Shown: in pieces, positions 17,687 through 26,601 of the stretch | How the letters are laid out: each line of letters begins with the position of its first letter | Position numbering within the stretch: the first letter of the stretch is position 1 | From: Polycladidibacter stylochi | GTDB lineage: Bacteria; Pseudomonadota; Alphaproteobacteria; Rhizobiales; Stappiaceae | Assembly: GCF_001562055.1 (NCBI RefSeq) | Contig: NZ_LLWE01000042.1 | Span: forward strand, 62,001 to 126,000 | DNA length: 64,000 nucleotides | Reading direction: 5' to 3' | Notes under the pieces: model-generated | Told to the model about the DNA's origin: nothing | Database searches by the model: none | The model's input: only the letters and a program-made list of their open reading frames with translations | Position numbers and translations under genes: made by a program

Positions 17687-18499
17687 ATGAGTGCAGGCGG
17701 GCAACTGAAAATAACCGTACTTGGTTGTGGTTCTTCTACCGGCGTGCCACGGGTGGGCAATGATTGGGGTAAATGTAACCCGGAGAACCCCAGGAACCGA
17801 CGGCGGCGCTGCGCCTTGCTCGTTGAGCGGTTTTCTGATGAAGGTTCGACCGTGGTGCTGGTGGATACAGGGCCGGATATGCGCGAGCAGGTCCTGAGCG
17901 CGGGCATTAGTCATGTGGACGCTGTGGTATATACCCACCCGCATGCAGACCATATTCACGGTATTGATGATATACGTTTCTTTGTCATGAAGCACAAACG
18001 GGTGATGCCGGTTTATATGGATGAAGCAACCGCTGATCGGGTTTTAGATGCATTTGGCTATTGTTTTCATACACCGCCCGGTTCCAGCTATCCGCCAATA
18101 CTTGCCGATAACCGGCTTGTGGCAGGGAAAAGCGTGACAATTAGTGGTAAGGGCGGCGATATACCGGTACTACCGTTCTTGGTGCATCATGGCGATATTG
18201 ATGCACTGGGGTTTCGTTTTGGCCCGCTGGCCTACACACCAGATGTGCATGATATTCCCGTAGCCTCACTTGAGCATTTGCAGGGTTTGGACACATGGGT
18301 GATTGATGCACTGCGCCACACACCGCACCGCAGCCATTTTTGTCTGGATGATGCGCTGGCGTGGCTAGAGAAAATTGCCCCCAAGCAAGGCATATTGACC
18401 AATATGCATAGCGAAATAGATTATGACGCTGTGCAGAGTTTATTGCCCGAACATGTCAAGCCCGCCTTTGACGGCTTGAGTTTTTGGGTTGATTTGTAA
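17687..18499 (+). CDS. MBL-fold metallohydrolase (PhnP/RNase Z-like)
   Basis: A metallo-beta-lactamase-fold hydrolase of 270 residues. The metal motif is THPHADH (His84, His86, Asp88, His89) and a further zinc-binding Asp or His is expected around YTPDVHDIP. The N-terminus LGCGSSTGVPR is typical of the PhnP-like cyclic phosphodiesterase branch. The ATG at 17687 was preferred to a GTG at 17651 inside tatD, because it has the AAGGGGTGAG site just upstream. The exact substrate is unknown. It is conserved next to tatD in related bacteria. Confidence 0.85.
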   Translation: MSAGGQLKITVLGCGSSTGVPRVGNDWGKCNPENPRNRRRRCALLVERFSDEGSTVVLVDTGPDMREQVLSAGISHVDAVVYTHPHADHIHGIDDIRFFVMKHKRVMPVYMDEATADRVLDAFGYCFHTPPGSSYPPILADNRLVAGKSVTISGKGGDIPVLPFLVHHGDIDALGFRFGPLAYTPDVHDIPVASLEHLQGLDTWVIDALRHTPHRSHFCLDDALAWLEKIAPKQGILTNMHSEIDYDAVQSLLPEHVKPAFDGLSFWVDL

Positions 18500-18559
18500 G
18501 CCTTAATCGAATGTGTTGCGTGCTTTTTGCTTGGAGTGCGTAGTCAACGCCGCTAATTT

Positions 18560-19633
18560 TTGCTAAATCGCAGTAAAACAATTGAATGTGAAAGTGGTTA
18601 CGTGGTTCGCTATGCACTTTTGGCTCATCCGGGCCATAACCGGATTTATTTCGAGGCATCTTTACAATTTGCCCAGCAAGAACTTCTCGCGCTTCTGGAA
18701 GGCTGCGGAGCGCGCGCGCCTCGTTTTATAGAAAGCCCTGCCGGTTTGCCTGAGGCCGTGTGTTTTGAGTGCGAAGTTGCGCTTGATCAAGCAGCGAAAG
18801 CGGCTGTGGCTTCCTCTTCCATTGCCTATGCCTTGTTCGAGATTACAGCGGACGATTTGTTAAAGCCTGTTGTACTACCGGGCTTTGCGGGCTTGCCAGA
18901 GAGTTTGGGGCAAATTCTCAAATATTCTGGTAAAACCAACGAACAGTTTACGCGGCTGTTGGTCAACTTGGCTTTGAGTGCCTGTCAAACGCCGGAAATT
19001 AAAAAGACACTGCTGGACCCCATGTGCGGCAAAGGCACCAGCTTGTTTGAAGGGCTTATTCGCGGCTTTGATGTGGTGGGCTGCGAGATTAACGGCAAGT
19101 GGCTGCAGGAGCTGCAGGTTTACATGATCCGTTATCTTAAAACCGGCCGGTTTAAACATCGGGTACGCAAAGAAAAACGTAGTCGTCCTGATGGACGTAA
19201 AATTGCCGACGGGTTTTTAATTGAAACCGCTGTTGACCGCGATGATTTTGCCAATAACGAGCGCCAGTCTATAAAAGCTTTTGCCGCTGATACGCGTGAC
19301 CTTGGCGTCTTGGTGAAAAAGGAAAGCTGCGATATCTTGGTGAGTGATTTACCCTATGGGGTACAACACGGCAGTAAAACTGTGGGGCAGGGTAAAATGG
19401 ACCGTCGCCCCGACCAATTGCTGGATGAAGCGTTGCCGGGTTGGCAGCGAGCGCTCAAGGTTGGCGGCGCATTGGCGATTTCATTCAATAGCCACAGCTT
19501 GCCTGTGGCAACAGCACAGGAAATTCTTGCACGCCACGGCTTTGAGGTGTTGCGAGAGCCGCCCTTTAGCGGTTTTGCGCATAAGGTGGACCAAGCGATC
19601 CTGCGTGATTTAGTGGTCGCGCGGCGAGTATAA
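18560..19633 (+). CDS. SAM-dependent RNA methyltransferase-like protein (UPF0020/TRM11-like)
   Basis: A 357-residue protein with a Rossmann methyltransferase domain in its second half. The SAM-binding motif is the DPMCGKGT variant at about residues 152-159, and the catalytic motif is SDLPYGV at about 261-267, of the (N/D)PPY type used on nucleic-acid bases. The UPF0020 family modifies guanines in tRNA or rRNA; which one is unknown here. The N-terminal third is not a clear THUMP domain. The start is uncertain: the frame opens with a TTG at 18560, but a GTG at 18602 (VRYALLAHPGHNRIYFEA) fits homologues well. Confidence 0.78.
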   Translation: MLNRSKTIECESGYVVRYALLAHPGHNRIYFEASLQFAQQELLALLEGCGARAPRFIESPAGLPEAVCFECEVALDQAAKAAVASSSIAYALFEITADDLLKPVVLPGFAGLPESLGQILKYSGKTNEQFTRLLVNLALSACQTPEIKKTLLDPMCGKGTSLFEGLIRGFDVVGCEINGKWLQELQVYMIRYLKTGRFKHRVRKEKRSRPDGRKIADGFLIETAVDRDDFANNERQSIKAFAADTRDLGVLVKKESCDILVSDLPYGVQHGSKTVGQGKMDRRPDQLLDEALPGWQRALKVGGALAISFNSHSLPVATAQEILARHGFEVLREPPFSGFAHKVDQAILRDLVVARRV

Positions 19634-19654
19634 CCTGCAACCGTGCTTTATTGG

Positions 19655-19685
19655 GCCGCTTGGGGGAAACTCTGGGCGGCTTTTT
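19655..19685 (+). terminator. terminator after the methyltransferase gene
   Basis: GCCGC (19655-19659) and GCGGC (19676-19680) close a 16-base loop, followed by five T. Short but well placed between convergent genes. Confidence 0.55.
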
Positions 19686-19698
19686 AGTTTGTGGGGTT

Positions 19699-20486
19699 TT
19701 ATCGTTCCCAACAGCGAATGTAATCGACCTCTAAGCAGGATGGTTGCTGGGCTTTTGAGGTTGTTAAGGGCGTTGAAAGCTCGTAGAAATTCAACATTAA
19801 CTGCATGGGGTAATGGGGCGATTGTGTTGATGAGGCAGTGAGTTGACCGTCAATATAAAAACGGATCCCATCCGCTCGCCAGTCGATGGCATAGATATGC
19901 CATTTGCCATCATCTGTAAAAATGGTGGTGCGGTTAAACTCATCCTGCAGATTTGGATCGTGTATTTTCTTGATGCCTTGGCCGATGGTCGCCATGTTTA
20001 TGCCATCTGCATTTAGCTGCAAATCATTACCGAAGATCTCGAAAACGGTGATCTCGCCGCTATTTTCTGGTTTTTCTTCATAACCGATAAGCCAAAGGGC
20101 CGCTAGATTATGCGGTCCCAGAAAACTGCGGGCCTTAACCTCTAGAAAGCCGTAGTGCATAAGAAACAGTGCTTGATTGGCTGGTTGTGAGCGCACTATT
20201 AGGTTTTCAGCAAAACGGTGTTGGCCGATTTTACTGCCAAGTGGCCCGGCATATTGGCCGGTTTGAATGCCTGAAACTTTAATGTTGCCGTCAAATTCCG
20301 GGCACCAAGGCTGCTGGTCTTCGGCGAAAAAAAGCGCAGTTTTTCGTTCTTAATTGAATAGCTTGCTTTGGAAGCGGCCTGTGTTGACCAGTGGGGTAGG
20401 TAATGCGGCAACCAGTTGGAGTGGTTTAATTGCTGCCCTTGAAAGTTATCTTGGAATATTAATCGTAGTTTTTGAATGTTGGTCAT
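19699..20486 (-). pseudogene. glycoside hydrolase family 16 gene broken by a frameshift
   Basis: Two adjacent minus-strand frames together give one GH16-like beta-glucanase of about 262 residues. Codons from 20486 read through SYSIKNEKLRFF; the frame then changes at a run of seven A (20327-20333 on the plus strand), after which the other frame continues with AEDQQPWCPEFDGNIKVSG and GQHRFAENLIVRSQ. The catalytic segment is GEITVFEIFG, so both glutamates of the family's ExDxxE are kept but the middle Asp is Thr. The C-terminus (EVDYIRCWER) is intact and no signal peptide is seen. It would cleave a beta-glucan-like polysaccharide; it lies beside capsule genes. A homopolymer sequencing error would restore the gene. 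Confidence 0.75.
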
Positions 20487-20637
20487 GTTAATCCGGTTTC
20501 CAAGTTAGTGTATAAAATTAAAGTTAATTAATAATGGAGTTGTCAATAATTATATTGTGACTTTTTATTAATAGGTCTTGGAATATTCACACTAATAGAT
20601 ATGAGTAAATATCATTATTTATTGAGTGGATGTTGGA

Positions 20638-21333
20638 ATGGCTAATAATTTCCTTACACCTAGTTATCAGTTGTTACGTGGACGTAGTTTAATAGCTTGG
20701 GTGCTTGTGGCGTTATTACCAATATATAGCACAGCACAAATACAGATTAAAACCGAAGAGGGCTTTCTAAGTTTCGTACCTTATATTATTTCAATTGCGC
20801 TGCACATTTTTATTGCGGGGTACTGGTTTGAGGAAATGAACGGTCAGGCAAAGCCCGGGCGTAAGGTGTTAGCCAAATCTATTGATTATATTGGGTTGTC
20901 TTTTTTAATCGGTTTGTGCTTCTTTTCGCTTATGCCGAGTCTTTTGCTTTTTATTATTGCGACTTCGTCAGTTAACATGATGGGTATGATTGCTCTGTTG
21001 GCACTTTCATTCATAACTTTGGTTGCTGCACTGTGGTTTTTTGCGCGAGTGCTGCCTGCATTCGTAATATTGGCCAGAACGGGGCGAGGTTCTATTCCCG
21101 AGGCTTGGGTTCTGACAAAAGCGGTCAACAAGCAGATGTGGCTTCCTGTAATCTCTATTTTAGCTTTTTATTGTATTGTATCTTTTTTGGGAATCTTACT
21201 TCAAACATTAAGTTCGCTTAGTTTAGCTTTGTATTATGCGATTTACTTTGTTGTTGGCGTGATTAGCACACCAGTCGTATATGTATTTATACAAGCGACT
21301 TGGCAATTAGCTAACAACAAACAAATCAAATGA
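20638..21333 (+). CDS. multi-pass membrane protein of unknown function
   Basis: A 231-residue protein from the ATG at 20638 (a GTG at 20626 is in frame). It has about six hydrophobic segments: around SLIAWVLVALLPIY, FVPYIISIALHIFIAGYWF, IGLSFLIGLCFFSLMPSLLL, MIALLALSFITLVAALWFFA, WLPVISILAFYCIVSFLGIL and YYAIYFVVGVISTPVVYVFI. No catalytic motif is visible and I do not assign a family. It lies between a frameshifted GH16 gene and the capsule export genes and is AT-rich like the latter. Confidence 0.72.
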   Translation: MANNFLTPSYQLLRGRSLIAWVLVALLPIYSTAQIQIKTEEGFLSFVPYIISIALHIFIAGYWFEEMNGQAKPGRKVLAKSIDYIGLSFLIGLCFFSLMPSLLLFIIATSSVNMMGMIALLALSFITLVAALWFFARVLPAFVILARTGRGSIPEAWVLTKAVNKQMWLPVISILAFYCIVSFLGILLQTLSSLSLALYYAIYFVVGVISTPVVYVFIQATWQLANNKQIK

Positions 21334-21973
21334 GGTTAATGCCAAGATGCATATATTTTGAGAGTGATAATAGTATGTGTATCTCCATACTCTCCAAGAG
21401 CGAGCAGAGATACACTCTTCTTGGGTGTTGGTGCATTCAAAAAGCGAGAGCTGCACCTCTACAGCTCTCAACAGTTGTTTATTACTCGCAACAAGCACGC
21501 GCAGTTTTCGTTCTTAATTGAATAGCTTGTGTTGGAAGCGGTCTGTGTTGGTCGGTGTGGCAGATAATGCGACGACAGCTTGGTATTTAAGTTGAAACTT
21601 GGCCGGTTTATTCGAAAAGTACGGGCATATTAGTTCTTTAAAGTAATGCAGGGATAACTACTGTAATAAGTCTGCCCCTAATTCAACGGCAATTTTTATT
21701 GATTAATTTATTTAAGTAGAAATTATTATTTATTCGTTGCAACTTATAAAGTTGTTTAAAACATGAAATTTCCTAAAAATGAATTAACCAATGACTTGAT
21801 AGCTAAATCGATTTCACTTAATAGCTTAATGGTTAAAATCACCAAGTATTATTTGTGTAATTTAGGGGCTTGTGTGTTTTGCTTCCATTTCTCAGATAAT
21901 AGATGCTCTTGTGAGAAAGTCGTTGTGTGCAAAATATCATTAAATTTTAATATGTTAAGATATTTGGTGTGCT
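21334..21973. other. 640-bp intergenic region before the capsule genes
   Basis: No convincing intact gene. It contains an 8-bp hairpin (GAGAGCTG at 21446, CAGCTCTC at 21462) that may end the membrane-protein transcript, a GH16-gene relic at about 21500-21582, and an AT-rich stretch that should hold the kps promoter. I looked for an ops/JUMPstart element (GGCGGTAG) and did not find one. Confidence 0.5.
21500..21582 (-). pseudogene. relic of a second GH16 gene 5' end
   Basis: This stretch repeats 20334-20427, the 5' part of the frameshifted GH16 gene, with roughly four bases in five matching and the same orientation. On the minus strand it can be read as HYLPH, TQTAS and SYSIKNE, matching HYLPHWSTQAASKASYSIKNE of the larger copy. 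Nothing else of the gene remains. It shows that the GH16 gene was once duplicated around the membrane-protein gene, or that a second GH16 gene was lost. Confidence 0.65.
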
Positions 21974-23260
21974 ATGATGGGTAAAGAAAACAAATTACCC
22001 GAAGGCGCTACAGGGTATGATGTGTTGCTGTTGCAAGGTCCTGTGGGGCCTTTTTTTAAGAGCCTGCATAAGCAACTGAATGCTAATGGCTTTTCTGTTA
22101 AACGTATCTGTTTTCATGATGCAGACCGCTTGTTTGCCCGTAAAGAAGATACGTATAACTTTTCCGGGACTGAAGACGATTGGAGTGTTTGGCTTCGTGA
22201 AGAGTTTGTAAAAAATAGCCCTTCTGTCATAGTTATGTTTGGCTCAAGTCGTCCGGCGCATGCGGTAGCTCGAATGCTTGCTGAAGAATATGGTGTGCCT
22301 GTTGTTTCGCTTGAAGAAGGTTACCTGCGAACTGGGTACATTACCTGTGAAGTAGGTGGTAATAACCAATTCTCCCCCTTAAAGAAATGGCGTTCAGTAA
22401 GTCGAAGAGTTAAATCCAGAAAACCTGTTGATGCTAAATGGGCGTATTCTGCTATGTGTTTGTTTGGTATGATATATTATCTTTATAGGGATTTTACTAA
22501 AAAGAGTATTGAGGTAGAATTGTACCACAGAGTAACGTATGGAGTTGTTGCTGAGAGTATAGCTTGGCCTGCGGTTTTTATCAGAAAGTTTAGAGGTAAG
22601 ATAAGAGATAAAAGTACGATTGTTAAAATCCTTAATGGCGATATTGGTGAATATCTATTGATTCCAATGCAAACGCCAACTGATTCGCAGTTAGTGAAAG
22701 CTTCGAGAGGGTGGTCGAATGAAATGCTGGTCGAAGAAGCTATTCGAGCACTCTCTAGTGATTTAACTGATTTGAAGCTGGTTTTTAAAACACACCCACT
22801 TGATCGAGACGCCTGTAAGCTTGCTGAATTTATTCGACAGGTCTCTTTGAGGCAAGGTGTAGCAGAGAGAGTAATCGTTATCGAATCTGGGAAGATTGGT
22901 GAGCTTACCTCTAAATCGTCAGGGATGATTGTTATTAATTCGACATCTGCTTTTTCAGCGCTTCATCATCGTGTTCCAGTTTTAGTTTTTGGGGATGCTA
23001 TATATCGGCACGATGCTGTGGTCACGTTAGGTGGAGATGGTGAGGATATAGATACTTTTATGAAGGGAAGAGCTAGTCGAAGTGCTAGGGATATTGATAC
23101 ATTCATATCAACAGTTAAAAGTTTTTCATTGCTACCTGGTGACTTCTATTCGCCAATGGTTATGAGGTGTACTGCTGAGAATGTAGTTAAAAGAATTTCT
23201 AGTGTTATAAAAACTTATCCATACTACACTAAAGAATGTGGTGATAGAATTGATGTCTAG
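21974..23260 (+). CDS. kpsS: capsular polysaccharide biosynthesis protein KpsS-like (beta-Kdo transferase)
   Basis: A 428-residue homologue of KpsS/LipB, the cytoplasmic enzyme that adds the first beta-Kdo to phosphatidylglycerol in group 2 capsule systems. Recognisable features are the N-terminal LLLQGPVGPFFKSLHKQLN, the EEGYLRTGYITCE segment, FKTHPLDRD and the INSTSAFSALHHRVPVLVFG nucleotide-sugar region. It is the first gene of the kps run and overlaps the next by eight bases, indicating co-transcription. The gene is clearly more AT-rich than the core genes nearby. Confidence 0.85.
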   Translation: MMGKENKLPEGATGYDVLLLQGPVGPFFKSLHKQLNANGFSVKRICFHDADRLFARKEDTYNFSGTEDDWSVWLREEFVKNSPSVIVMFGSSRPAHAVARMLAEEYGVPVVSLEEGYLRTGYITCEVGGNNQFSPLKKWRSVSRRVKSRKPVDAKWAYSAMCLFGMIYYLYRDFTKKSIEVELYHRVTYGVVAESIAWPAVFIRKFRGKIRDKSTIVKILNGDIGEYLLIPMQTPTDSQLVKASRGWSNEMLVEEAIRALSSDLTDLKLVFKTHPLDRDACKLAEFIRQVSLRQGVAERVIVIESGKIGELTSKSSGMIVINSTSAFSALHHRVPVLVFGDAIYRHDAVVTLGGDGEDIDTFMKGRASRSARDIDTFISTVKSFSLLPGDFYSPMVMRCTAENVVKRISSVIKTYPYYTKECGDRIDV

Positions 23261-24359
23261 GGTTCGCTTTAGTTTTGTTTTGTGTACTTTGTTGCTAGCC
23301 AGTTGCTCAAGTTTGCCAGCCTTTGGACCTTCTGCTGACGATATACAAGCATCTTCCATGCCAACTTTTGTAGTTTCTGACAGTTTATTGCCATATCAGC
23401 TAATAGATGTAAGTGGTAATATTATGCCTGTGCTGAAACAAGAGTCTCGGCAATTTCCCAATAATTTTATCAAGCAGCAGTTTTTAACTTCAGATGAAGT
23501 TATAGGGCCTAGTGATGAGTTGATTATTAAATTTTGGGAGATGTCGCGGGAGGGCTTGTTTTCGTATAACGATAATGATGATTCTGCATTTACACTAACT
23601 GTTTCAAATTCTGGTGATATAAACCCGCCTTATGTCGGAAATATTCATGTAAGTGGTTTAACAAAGAAACAAATAAGAAAAAAATTACTTGCCATGTATC
23701 GAGGCAAAGCCATTGATCCAGAGGTGAATATTCACGTAAAAAAGGTGGTTGGTCGAGGCGTTTCTGTTCTTGGAGATGTTAAACGTCCTGGAAGGGTTGA
23801 TATTCCAGCGAATGGGTTGAGGCTATTGGATGTTATGGCCATGACGGGGGGCGTGATCGGGCCTACATGGGAGAACGTACTCACCATAAAACGTAAAAAT
23901 ATATCTTTTCCAATACGTTATGACTATGTTCTGGATAGAGACATAAATAATGTTGTTTTGCTGCCTGGGGATGTTGTTCAGGTTGAACGTACTCCTAGAA
24001 AATTTTCAGTTTATGGAGCTGTTAGCAAGACGGGTAACTTTGCTGTAAATAAGCCTGTTGTTAAACTATCTGATTTGCTAGCTACCTCAGGTGGACTGAA
24101 TGACAACCTGGCTGAAGCAAGGTCAGTTTTCATTTTTCGAGAAAATAAATACACGAAGGAGAATTCCCCTACGAAGGTTTATCGCTTAAATTTTGAAAGG
24201 CCAGATGCTTTTATTCTTGCTAGTAAATTTATGCTGTCTGAAGGGGATATTGTTTTTGTTGCCACAGCTGATGCAAGCGAATTCAATAAGTTCATTCGAA
24301 CGTTTATCTCTCCAAGTCTAAGCTTATCGTCACAGGTTAAGAAACTTGGGGCTTGGTGA
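23253..24359 (+). CDS. kpsD: outer-membrane polysaccharide export lipoprotein (KpsD/BexD/Wza family)
   Basis: The outer-membrane channel of capsule export. From the ATG at 23253, 368 residues begin with a lipoprotein signal (LLLASC, Cys18 lipidated). A polysaccharide export domain follows (VIGPSDELIIKFWEMSREG to NIHVKKVVGRGVSVLGDV), then SLBB-like repeats, each starting SVLGDVKRPG or SVYGAVSKTG. The length matches the BexD/CtrA type better than the much longer E. coli KpsD. It overlaps kpsS by eight bases. Confidence 0.87.
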   Translation: MSRVRFSFVLCTLLLASCSSLPAFGPSADDIQASSMPTFVVSDSLLPYQLIDVSGNIMPVLKQESRQFPNNFIKQQFLTSDEVIGPSDELIIKFWEMSREGLFSYNDNDDSAFTLTVSNSGDINPPYVGNIHVSGLTKKQIRKKLLAMYRGKAIDPEVNIHVKKVVGRGVSVLGDVKRPGRVDIPANGLRLLDVMAMTGGVIGPTWENVLTIKRKNISFPIRYDYVLDRDINNVVLLPGDVVQVERTPRKFSVYGAVSKTGNFAVNKPVVKLSDLLATSGGLNDNLAEARSVFIFRENKYTKENSPTKVYRLNFERPDAFILASKFMLSEGDIVFVATADASEFNKFIRTFISPSLSLSSQVKKLGAW

Positions 24360-24474
24360 GGGGTAAGTGCTACACTGCGCTTGAATTGCTCCTTTGAAAT
24401 GAATTGTTTTGGAAGGTGCAACAATTATCTTCTTGTGAAGAGAAAGTACCAACATAACAATAATTAATGAAGGT

Positions 24475-26556
24475 ATGGGCTTGGTTTTGCTGCAGAACTC
24501 ACTGAAATATTTATGTTTTTTAACTCATTACCTCATTGTAGTGGTTGAGGGGGTTTGGTCAAATTTTCGATATTTAGGGAATAGTAGAAACTTTACGTTT
24601 TCAATTCGCTTACCTGAGAGAAACTATCTAATTGGCAGCCTATGGGAGCAAGAGGTGCAATTTATAATACCTCTTTTTGTGCTTAAGCGAGCTTGCTTTT
24701 TCGGTTGGGGGCGGAAGAAGTCTGGTCAGCGAGCAATTCGTTTTGCTCGTATGATGGGGGGGCGTTTTGTACTACTCGAAGATAGTTTTTTGTCTTCGGT
24801 AGATCGTAACGGAAAAAAAATATCTGTGGTTGTTGATCATGAAGGAATTTATTATGATTCTAGCCAGACCTGTACACTTGATAAACTGCTTGAAAAAAAA
24901 CTTACAAAGAATGAAGTGTCCTGTGCTCAGGAAATCATCACCACTTGGAGGTATTTGAATTTATCTAAATATAATAGTTTAGAAGAATACAAGGGGCCAT
25001 TACCAGAAAGGTACGTACTAGTCATTGACCAAGTTCGTGGTGATTTGTCCATTAAATATGGGGATGCTGACGTAAGCAGCTTTCATCGTATGCTGGATAA
25101 GGCACTTTGGGAGAATCCAGATTGCCAGGTAGTTTTGAAAGTTCATCCAGATATCTTTAGTAACTCAGCTAAGGGGCATTTCAATCTTGAGAAGCTAAGT
25201 CTTAATCCACGTATTACTATTATTGCAGATAGTTGTCATGTTGTAAGGCTTATAAAAGAATGTGAGAAAGTCTATACAGTTACTTCTCAAGTTGGATTTG
25301 AGGCTCTTATTTGGGGTAAACCTGTTCGTTGTTTTGGTATGCCATTTTATGCCGGACGCGGCTTAAGTGAAGATCAGTTAAAGGCACCATCCGGACGCGA
25401 TAAATGCACACTTGAGGAGTTGGTTTTCAGGGCGTTTGTTAGTTATACCCGCTATGTGAGTCCAATAACGAATAAAGAGTGTGATTTTTTTGAAGCAGCT
25501 AATTTTATTGCTTTACAACGACGAAACAGGCTGATGATTGCCGGTGACGTTGTGGCAATAGGTTTTTCAAAATGGAAAAAGCGATTTATTTCAGATTATT
25601 TAGCTGGAAGTCCTGTGAAGTACATCAACAATAATGAAAACTTGGATCAACAAAAAAATAATATTGCTGTTTGGGGCAGCAAATATCAAGAACTAAATGA
25701 ATCTGGTAGTAAACTATTAAGAATTGAAGATGGTTTTTTACGATCATCGGGTTTGGGGGCGGATTTAATTCGACCATTTTCACTAGTAATAGATGATATG
25801 GGTATTTACTATGACGCAACTAGACCTTCAAGATTAGAAAAAATACTAAATGAATCTCAGTATAAAACAGAGCAACTAGATAGAGCGCACCACCTTAGAA
25901 ATAAAATTATTCAGATGGGGCTTACTAAATATAATGTTGGAGCTGGTAGCTGGCAAAGACCAGATGGAAGTAAAAAGGTTCTTTTAGTTGTTGGTCAGGT
26001 TGAGAGTGACGCCTCATTAAAATATGGCTCCCCAGAAATAAAAAATAATTTAATATTTCTAAAAACTGTTAGAGAACAGAACCCAGATGCCTATGTGCTT
26101 TATAAGCCGCACCCGGACGTGGTGGCTGGATTGCGAGACGAGGGAAAGGGGGAAGTTGAGGCTAAAAATTTCTGTGATGAAATAATACTTGAAACATCAT
26201 CGCATGAATTATTAAATGTAATTGATGAACTGCATACGATGACGTCTCTAATGGGTTTTGAGGCGCTCATGCGAGGGGTCAAAGTTGTGTGCTACGGGTT
26301 ACCTTTTTACTCAGGTTGGGGAATAACGGAAGATAAAGTGAAGAATGAACGTCGAAGCAGGACTTTGACAGTTGACGACTTAGTCTATGGCAGCTTGATT
26401 GATTACCCTAGGTATGTTGGTAACAGTAAGTACTTTCTTAGCCCTGAGGAGGCAATTGAGGAGCTGTACCAACAAATAAAAGCAAACAAGAGAAATCCTA
26501 ATGGCGTTCGTTTTATCAAAAGAAAAATAATTCAATCTTGGAAGAGGTGGCATTAG
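24475..26556 (+). CDS. kpsC: capsular polysaccharide biosynthesis protein KpsC (dual-module beta-Kdo transferase)
   Basis: KpsC extends the Kdo linker on the lipid primer of group 2 capsules, using two related glycosyltransferase modules. Both are visible in the 693 residues. Module 1 has VIDQVRGDLSIKYGD, LKVHPDIFS and SQVGFEALIWGKPVRCFGMP; module 2 has VVGQVESDASLKYGS, YKPHPDVVA and SLMGFEALMRGVKVVCYGLP. Each also carries an LxEDxFLxS-like segment. A GAAGG ribosome site precedes the ATG. The 115 bases before it are AT-rich, with no gene seen. Confidence 0.9.
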   Translation: MGLVLLQNSLKYLCFLTHYLIVVVEGVWSNFRYLGNSRNFTFSIRLPERNYLIGSLWEQEVQFIIPLFVLKRACFFGWGRKKSGQRAIRFARMMGGRFVLLEDSFLSSVDRNGKKISVVVDHEGIYYDSSQTCTLDKLLEKKLTKNEVSCAQEIITTWRYLNLSKYNSLEEYKGPLPERYVLVIDQVRGDLSIKYGDADVSSFHRMLDKALWENPDCQVVLKVHPDIFSNSAKGHFNLEKLSLNPRITIIADSCHVVRLIKECEKVYTVTSQVGFEALIWGKPVRCFGMPFYAGRGLSEDQLKAPSGRDKCTLEELVFRAFVSYTRYVSPITNKECDFFEAANFIALQRRNRLMIAGDVVAIGFSKWKKRFISDYLAGSPVKYINNNENLDQQKNNIAVWGSKYQELNESGSKLLRIEDGFLRSSGLGADLIRPFSLVIDDMGIYYDATRPSRLEKILNESQYKTEQLDRAHHLRNKIIQMGLTKYNVGAGSWQRPDGSKKVLLVVGQVESDASLKYGSPEIKNNLIFLKTVREQNPDAYVLYKPHPDVVAGLRDEGKGEVEAKNFCDEIILETSSHELLNVIDELHTMTSLMGFEALMRGVKVVCYGLPFYSGWGITEDKVKNERRSRTLTVDDLVYGSLIDYPRYVGNSKYFLSPEEAIEELYQQIKANKRNPNGVRFIKRKIIQSWKRWH

Positions 26557-26601
26557 TGTGTGGTGTCTTTGCATTGATGTTAATAGTTTAGAGTGCATAA
26601 A

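Noticed and set aside
20199-20486. Programmed frameshifting as the explanation for the GH16 gene
   Set aside because: The A7 run reads as T7 in the mRNA sense, no stimulatory hairpin is evident, and GH16 enzymes are not known to use recoding. An indel or sequencing error is simpler.
21763-21984. 73-residue open frame just before kpsS
   Set aside because: It overlaps the kpsS start, has no ribosome site and its composition is that of AT-rich non-coding DNA.
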